From NCBI GenBank assembly GCA_007378955.1, contig VMGY01000010.1, forward strand, positions 1 to 40,023: a DNA stretch of 40,023 nucleotides, written 5' to 3'. Positions 36,823 through 40,023 of this stretch are shown piece by piece. The notes beneath the pieces are model-generated. The model was given only the letters and a program-made list of their open reading frames with translations. It did not search any database and was not told where the DNA came from. This DNA is from Parcubacteria group bacterium Athens0714_12 (GTDB lineage Bacteria > Patescibacteriota > Patescibacteriia > UBA2591 > VMGY01). The position numbers and the translations under genes are program-made. The number at the start of each line of letters is the position of its first letter. The first letter of the stretch is position 1.

Positions 36823-37374
36823 ATGAATTACGCGAGTATTATATTAATCGTTTTAGCGGCAGTGATTTTATGGATTGTCGCGATTTACAATTCCTTGATT
36901 GTTACGCGCAACCGAACAAAAGAAGCTTGGTCTGATATTGATGTCCAATTAAAACGAAGATATGATTTAATTCCAAATTTAGTGGAAACAGTTAAGGGAT
37001 ACGCGACTCACGAGAGAGAACTTTTTGAAAAAGTAACTCAAGCTCGCGCCGCGGCGATGGGAGCGAAAACAATAGAAGAAAAAGGCAAAGCGGAAAATAT
37101 GTTAAGCGGCACTTTAAAAACGCTTTTCGCCGTGGCGGAAAATTACCCAGAATTAAAAGCCTCGGAAAATTTCGCGAAATTACAGGACGAATTGTCTGAC
37201 ACGGAAAATAAGATTCAGGCATCACGAAGATTTTACAACGGCAACGCGCGCGATTTTAATATCAAACAGGAAATTTTTCCGGCTAATTTAATCGCCCAAA
37301 ACTTTGGTTTTAAGAAAGCTGATTTTTTTGAGATTGAAGAAGGGGAAAAAGAGCCGGTCAAAGTAGAATTTTAA
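36823..37374 (+). CDS. lemA: LemA family protein (183 aa)
   Basis: One N-terminal membrane helix (SIILIVLAAVILWIVAIYNSLIV) is followed by the LemA core: TRNRTKEAWSDIDVQLKRRYDLIPNLVETVKGYATHERELFEKVTQARAAAM, YPELKASENFAKLQDELSDTENKIQASRRFYNGNARDFN and FPANLIAQNFGFKKADFFE. The core is an extended coiled-coil-like bundle thought to face outside. Its cellular role is poorly known. AAAGGAAC eight bases before the ATG is a good Shine-Dalgarno. Both sides are flanked by copies of the structured repeat element. The htpX-type protease often found next to lemA is not present here. Confidence 0.94.
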   Translation: MNYASIILIVLAAVILWIVAIYNSLIVTRNRTKEAWSDIDVQLKRRYDLIPNLVETVKGYATHERELFEKVTQARAAAMGAKTIEEKGKAENMLSGTLKTLFAVAENYPELKASENFAKLQDELSDTENKIQASRRFYNGNARDFNIKQEIFPANLIAQNFGFKKADFFEIEEGEKEPVKVEF

Positions 37375-37386
37375 TTAAAAAGAAAA

Positions 37387-37563
37387 TGAGATGGTTACAA
37401 AACTTTTTCGTGGCGAAATTTTAGATTTTCGGGCGAGACAAGGAAGACAAGTAAAAAGATTTGAAACGTAGCAAAGCTACGGCGAAAATCTTTTTACGCT
37501 GGCTGACGAAGTCGCAGCCGAAAAGATAAAATTGCAGCAGAAATGAGTTTTGTAACCATCTCA
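37387..37563 (+). ncRNA. Structured repeat element, copy A (downstream of lemA)
   Basis: Terminal arms TGAGATGGTTACAAAACT and AGTTTTGTAACCATCTCA are a perfect 18-bp pair. Inside lie TTTCG-TGG-CGAAA, a 12-bp stem GTAAAAAGATTT (37451) with AAATCTTTTTAC (37486), and the apical hairpin CGTAGC-AAA-GCTACG. The unpaired strings GCGAGAC-AAG, GAAGTCGCAGCC and AAATTGCAGCAGAAA are shared with copy B, but none of the stem sequences are. A terminator follows at 37597. Confidence 0.75.
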
Positions 37564-37596
37564 ATATAAGCTAAAATAACAGATAGATTAATAAAA

Positions 37597-37625
37597 ATGT
37601 CAAGGTTCAACCTTGACATTTTTAT
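37597..37625 (+). terminator. Rho-independent terminator
   Basis: AATGTCAAGG-TTCA-ACCTTGACATTTTTAT is a perfect hairpin followed by a T-run. It ends the trxB-lemA side transcript and may also serve the minus-strand tRNA-Pro. Confidence 0.92.
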
Positions 37626-37677
37626 AAGCACTTATTTTTTTTAGTTTTAATTAATCATATTTTTAAAAAATAATTAA

Positions 37678-37749
37678 TCGGGGATGGGAGATTCGAACTC
37701 CCGATCTCAGCGTCCCGAACGCTGCGCCTTACCACTAGGCCAATCCCCG
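37678..37749 (-). tRNA. tRNA-Pro(CGG)
   Basis: Read on the minus strand: acceptor CGGGGAT/ATCCCCG, D-arm GGCCTAGTGGTAAGGC, anticodon stem CAGCG/CGCTG with loop TTCGGGA (anticodon CGG), T-arm GGGAG-TTCGAAT-CTCCC. The CCA end is not encoded. The first pair C-G is the tRNA-Pro identity feature. Confidence 0.95.
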
Positions 37750-37792
37750 CGAAAACTTATTAATAAGTATTATAGTCTATAATATAAAATTT

Positions 37793-37834
37793 AAAAAGCC
37801 GTCTCTCGCGATTGCGCGGAAACGGCTTTTATAT
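37793..37834. terminator. Bidirectional terminator hairpin between tRNA-Pro and recO
   Basis: AAAAGCCGT pairs with ACGGCTTTT, with an inner CGCG-ATTG-CGCG hairpin; T-runs occur on both strands. It stands in the divergent gap between the tRNA-Pro 5' side and the recO promoter region. Confidence 0.75.
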
Positions 37835-37874
37835 TATCCGCACCTCGGCTTGTTTGTTAATGCCTTGCTTTTTA

Positions 37875-37880
37875 GCTATA
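37875..37880 (+). promoter_or_regulatory. -10 box (TATAAT) for recO
   Basis: GCTATAATTAG at 37875-37880 is 30 bases upstream of the recO ATG, with TTGTTTG and TTGCTT as weak -35 candidates. Unlike several other promoters here, it leaves a ~23-nt leader. Confidence 0.5.
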
Positions 37881-37910
37881 ATTAGTTTAATTTGAATTAA
37901 GGTTTTTATT

Positions 37911-38669
37911 ATGCATCATTCCAAAGCTATTATTTTGAGCAATTATAATTTCAAGGAAAATGACAAAATCATTAATTTTTATACAAGGGATTTTGGCAAA
38001 AAAGAACTTTTGGCGATTGGCGCGAGGAAAATAAATTCAAAATTAAATCCTCATCTCCAGTATTTTACTGTTTTGGAAATATGTTTTGTCAAAGGTAGAA
38101 ATTTAGACCGCTTGACCAGCGCCAGCATAAAAGAAAATTATTTTAAAATTAACTCTTCTTTAAAGGCGATAGCCTTAGGAAATTTTTGTTTGGGGGTTAT
38201 TGACCAATTGATAAAATCATCTCATCCTGATGAAAGTATTTTTGATTTAATCACGGAATTATTTGAGCTGTTAAATAAGGATTTAAAGAAAAATCACCTC
38301 GAAGATTTATTAATTTCTATTTTTTTAATGCGATTTCTTTCTTTTTTGGGATATGCTCCGGAATTATATATTTGTTTAAAATGCAAGAATAAAGCCGGCA
38401 AGGAAGGAAATTTTTTTAGCTTTAAAAGAGGCGGCTTGGTTTGCGCTAAATGCCATCAAGAGGATGGCGCCAGCCAAGCTATTTCCGCAGAAGCGATAAA
38501 AATTTTGCGTTTGTTTTTATCGGAAGAATTAGAAGTGGCTGAAAAAATAAAAGCGCCGAAAGAAATTTTAAGACAAGTAAATAAAATAACTATAAATTTT
38601 TTGGCTTTTCACTTGGAGCCGACGGCCAAAAGCGAACAACTTTTAAAATGGGCAATTACACGATTATAA
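37911..38669 (+). CDS. recO: DNA repair protein RecO
   Basis: Mediator that loads RecA in recombinational repair. The N-terminal OB-fold is SKAIILSNYNFKENDKIINFYTRDFGKKELLAIGARKINSKLNPHLQYFTVLEICFVKGRNLDRLTSASI. A helical domain follows, with a zinc finger at residues 162-185 (CLKCKNKAGKEGNFFSF...GLVCAKC). 252 aa is normal. The last 22 bases overlap the start of tgt, so the two are co-translated. Confidence 0.93.
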   Translation: MHHSKAIILSNYNFKENDKIINFYTRDFGKKELLAIGARKINSKLNPHLQYFTVLEICFVKGRNLDRLTSASIKENYFKINSSLKAIALGNFCLGVIDQLIKSSHPDESIFDLITELFELLNKDLKKNHLEDLLISIFLMRFLSFLGYAPELYICLKCKNKAGKEGNFFSFKRGGLVCAKCHQEDGASQAISAEAIKILRLFLSEELEVAEKIKAPKEILRQVNKITINFLAFHLEPTAKSEQLLKWAITRL

Positions 38670-39805
38670 AAAAATCAAAAAAATCTTCCGCGAGATGCGG
38701 AAAATTAAAGACTTTTCACGGAATAATTAATACTCCCTTTTTTATGCCGATTGCCACTAAAGGCGTGGTTAAAACATTGAGCGTTGAAGATTTGAAAAAT
38801 TTAAAAGCGCGGATTATTTTGTCTAATACTTATCATCTGATGCTGAAGCCGGGAATAGACTTGATAAAAAAAGCAGGGGGTTTGCATAAATTTATGAACT
38901 GGCTGGGTCCGATTTTGACGGATTCAGGCGGTTTCCAAGTTTTTAGTTTGTCCAAAATCAGGAAAATAAAAGAAAGGGGCGTGATGTTTAATTCAATAAT
39001 AGACGGCAAAAAATATTTTTTAACGCCAGAGAAGGCAATTAAAATTCAGGAAGATTTGGGTTCGGATATTGTGATGGCATTAGACGAGTGTACGTCATAT
39101 CCTTGTGATTATGAATATGCAAAAAAATCAATAGAGCTTACTTTTCGCTGGGCGAAAAGATGCAAAGAAGCGAAAGAAGATAAATCCCACATCTTTTGTG
39201 GGCAGGCTTCGCCATTTTGCCCGAAGGGCAGTCCACAAAAGGTGCGGGATAAAAAGCAATTGCTTTTTGGCATTACCCAAGGTTCTGTTTATAAAGATTT
39301 GCGAATAAAAAGCGCTAAGCAAATCGTGAGCTTGGATTTTGACGGCTATGCTTTAGGCGGCTTGGCGGTCGGCGAGCCGGCGAAAAAAATGTTGAAAGTT
39401 TTGGATTATACTATTCCTTTATTGCCTCAAAACAAACCTCATTATTTAATGGGTGTGGGCAGGCCGGAGCAAATTATTGAAGCAGTCAAAAGAGGCATAG
39501 ATATGTTTGATTGCGTTATTCCCACCAGAGAAGCGCGGCATAACAGGTTGTATCTATGGCAGGGCAAAGCGGACATCACAAAGAAAAATTTTTATAAAGT
39601 AATAAATATTGCTTCATCCAAATTCAAAGCTGACTTATTGCCGATTAATCAAGGCATGCTTAAAAAATATTCTAAAGCCTATTTATATCATCTTTTTAAA
39701 ACTAAAGAGCCTTTAGCTTTAAGATTGGCGACTCTGAATAATTTAGAGTTTTATTTGAATTTAATGTTAGAAATCAGAAGAGCGATAAAAAGAGGTATGA
39801 TTTGA
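38648..39805 (+). CDS. tgt: tRNA-guanine (queuine) transglycosylase, with an in-frame palindromic insert and lost zinc ligands
   Basis: Exchanges G34 for a queuosine precursor in GUN tRNAs. FFMPIATKGVVKTL, ILSNTYHLMLKPG, LTDSGGFQVFSL, GSDIVMALDEC, FGITQGSVYKDLR, GYALGGLAVGEP and FDCVIPTREARHN (with the nucleophile Asp in FDC) are in order, so the catalytic core is complete. Two features are odd. A 69-bp palindrome (39185-39253) adds 23 residues between RWAKRCKEAKED and LLFGITQG. In the C-terminal zinc region, where E. coli has the CxCxxC triad and a His in TIHNL, this protein has ADLLPINQG before YSKAYLYHL and TLNNL, so all four ligands appear lost. The start at 38648 overlaps recO by 22 bases. 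Confidence 0.93.
   Translation: MGNYTIIKKSKKSSARCGKLKTFHGIINTPFFMPIATKGVVKTLSVEDLKNLKARIILSNTYHLMLKPGIDLIKKAGGLHKFMNWLGPILTDSGGFQVFSLSKIRKIKERGVMFNSIIDGKKYFLTPEKAIKIQEDLGSDIVMALDECTSYPCDYEYAKKSIELTFRWAKRCKEAKEDKSHIFCGQASPFCPKGSPQKVRDKKQLLFGITQGSVYKDLRIKSAKQIVSLDFDGYALGGLAVGEPAKKMLKVLDYTIPLLPQNKPHYLMGVGRPEQIIEAVKRGIDMFDCVIPTREARHNRLYLWQGKADITKKNFYKVINIASSKFKADLLPINQGMLKKYSKAYLYHLFKTKEPLALRLATLNNLEFYLNLMLEIRRAIKRGMI
39185..39253. repeat. In-frame palindromic insertion element within tgt
   Basis: ATCCCACATCTTTTGTGG (39184) and CCACAAAAGGTGCGGGAT (39233) are inverted with two mismatches. The centre holds two nested hairpins, GGC-TTC-GCC and TGCCC-GAA-GGGCA. GATAAA occurs on both sides (39179-39184 and 39248-39253), exactly 69 bp apart, like a 6-bp target duplication. 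Removing 69 bp restores a loop of the usual Tgt length. The insert is open in the gene's frame for 23 codons. Confidence 0.8.
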
Positions 39806-39836
39806 CAAAAAGTTTTAAAGATGATTACCTAATTAA

Positions 39837-39848
39837 AAAGGAGGTGAT
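39837..39848 (+). promoter_or_regulatory. Extended Shine-Dalgarno (AAAGGAGGTGAT)
   Basis: The 12 bases exactly match the complement of the bacterial 16S 3' tail (…ATCACCTCCTTT). The ATG at 39853 is correctly spaced, while that at 39847 is too close. Most other genes in this window have weak or no Shine-Dalgarno. Confidence 0.85.
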
Positions 39849-39852
39849 GCGA

Positions 39853-40023
39853 ATGGTATTTATACCGCTCTCGGAAAATAGTAACAGAGTAAATATGCCA
39901 AGGGGATATGCTTTGGAAGAAAATGAAGATTTTGTTTTTATTAAAAAAGGGGAAGAAGTAAAGGCTATTTTTTCTAGTTCCGGAGCAACTGAAGAAAGTT
40001 TAGCCAAAGAGGCAAAAAAAATT
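39853..40023 (+). CDS. Unknown protein, partial (C-terminus off the right edge)
   Basis: Open from ATG 39853 through the last base (57 codons). The translation runs MVFIPLSENSNRVNMPRGY, then a Glu/Lys-rich stretch with VFIKKGEEVKAIFSSSGATEESLAKEAKKI. I do not recognise a family. The start is chosen by the perfect 12-base Shine-Dalgarno and its spacing; ATG 39847 in the same frame is only two bases from it. It lies 47 bp after tgt. The minus-strand track ORF at 39825-40007 is taken as its shadow. Confidence 0.6.
   Translation, partial: MVFIPLSENSNRVNMPRGYALEENEDFVFIKKGEEVKAIFSSSGATEESLAKEAKKI

Noticed and set aside
39825-40007. 60-aa minus-strand ORF at the right edge
   Set aside because: The plus strand has a perfect Shine-Dalgarno and an open frame over the same bases.

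Overview
The window looks like a chromosome segment from a Candidate Phyla Radiation bacterium (Candidatus Patescibacteria, probably Parcubacteria-like). The evidence is an AT-rich sequence with a strong A/T third-base bias, short tightly packed genes, archaeal-type ProRS and AspRS, a DUF5652 protein, a secreted protein with tandem YPDGTL-type repeats, a self-splicing-type intron in a tRNA, and standard use of TGA as stop (which argues against Gracilibacteria/Absconditabacteria). The lineage call is inference from gene content; there is no rRNA in the window.

Layout. 1-515: truncated membrane-anchored glycosidase-like gene (minus) behind a small XRE regulator. 0.8-1.3 kb: GC-rich run of short hairpins. 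1.38-7.13 kb: an accessory-looking block with an XRE regulator, an AlaRS-like class II synthetase paralogue, a complete archaeal-type ProRS, a Gfo/Idh/MocA-like oxidoreductase and a radical SAM/SPASM enzyme with a PqqD/RRE-like N-terminus. It is bounded on both sides by GC-rich hairpin clusters that share a 38-bp direct repeat. 7.64-13.24 kb: a P-type ATPase, then cysteine desulfurase (frameshifted in this sequence), iscU and mnmA, a sulfur-to-tRNA-thiolation operon. 13.3-15.8 kb: the first ~93 codons of a bacterial-type aspS cut off at the end of a Y1/RAYT transposon, facing a complete archaeal-type AspRS on the other strand. 15.9-18.7 kb: promoter, two small ORFs, a second radical SAM protein, GNAT, HD and winged-helix proteins. 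18.7-26.1 kb: DUF2330 protein, YbaK-like deacylase, scpA-scpB, a D,D-carboxypeptidase, a small membrane exporter, tpiA, fba and a TPR protein.

26.1-27.7 kb is a tRNA district: a tRNA-like fragment, tRNA-Thr(GGT) carrying a 192-nt group I intron, tRNA-Tyr, a SpeD-like pyruvoyl decarboxylase gene, tRNA-Thr(TGT) set inside a 13-bp stem of a degenerate tRNA-Gly-like cloverleaf, rpmG, and tRNA-Trp. The order resembles the ancestral Thr-Tyr-Gly-Thr...rpmG-Trp locus. 27.9-31.1 kb: a GH1 glycosidase, EamA transporter and TIM-barrel glycosidase operon. 31.2-40 kb: def, DUF5652, the secreted repeat protein, nnrD-like, D-2-hydroxyacid dehydrogenase, trxB, lemA (flanked by two copies of a structured element), tRNA-Pro, recO, tgt, and the start of an unknown gene.

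The most unusual signals are: (1) two ~160-177 bp elements flanking lemA that share unpaired-region sequence and the same nested-stem architecture but have entirely different stem sequences, i.e. apparent covariation; (2) a 69-bp palindromic element inserted in frame inside tgt between 6-bp direct repeats, and similar palindromes in mnmA; (3) the aspS displacement scar; (4) the tRNA-in-tRNA arrangement and the tRNA-Thr intron; (5) the repeat-bounded synthetase-paralogue/radical SAM block; (6) frequent -10 boxes placed 6-7 bp before start codons, suggesting leaderless transcription.
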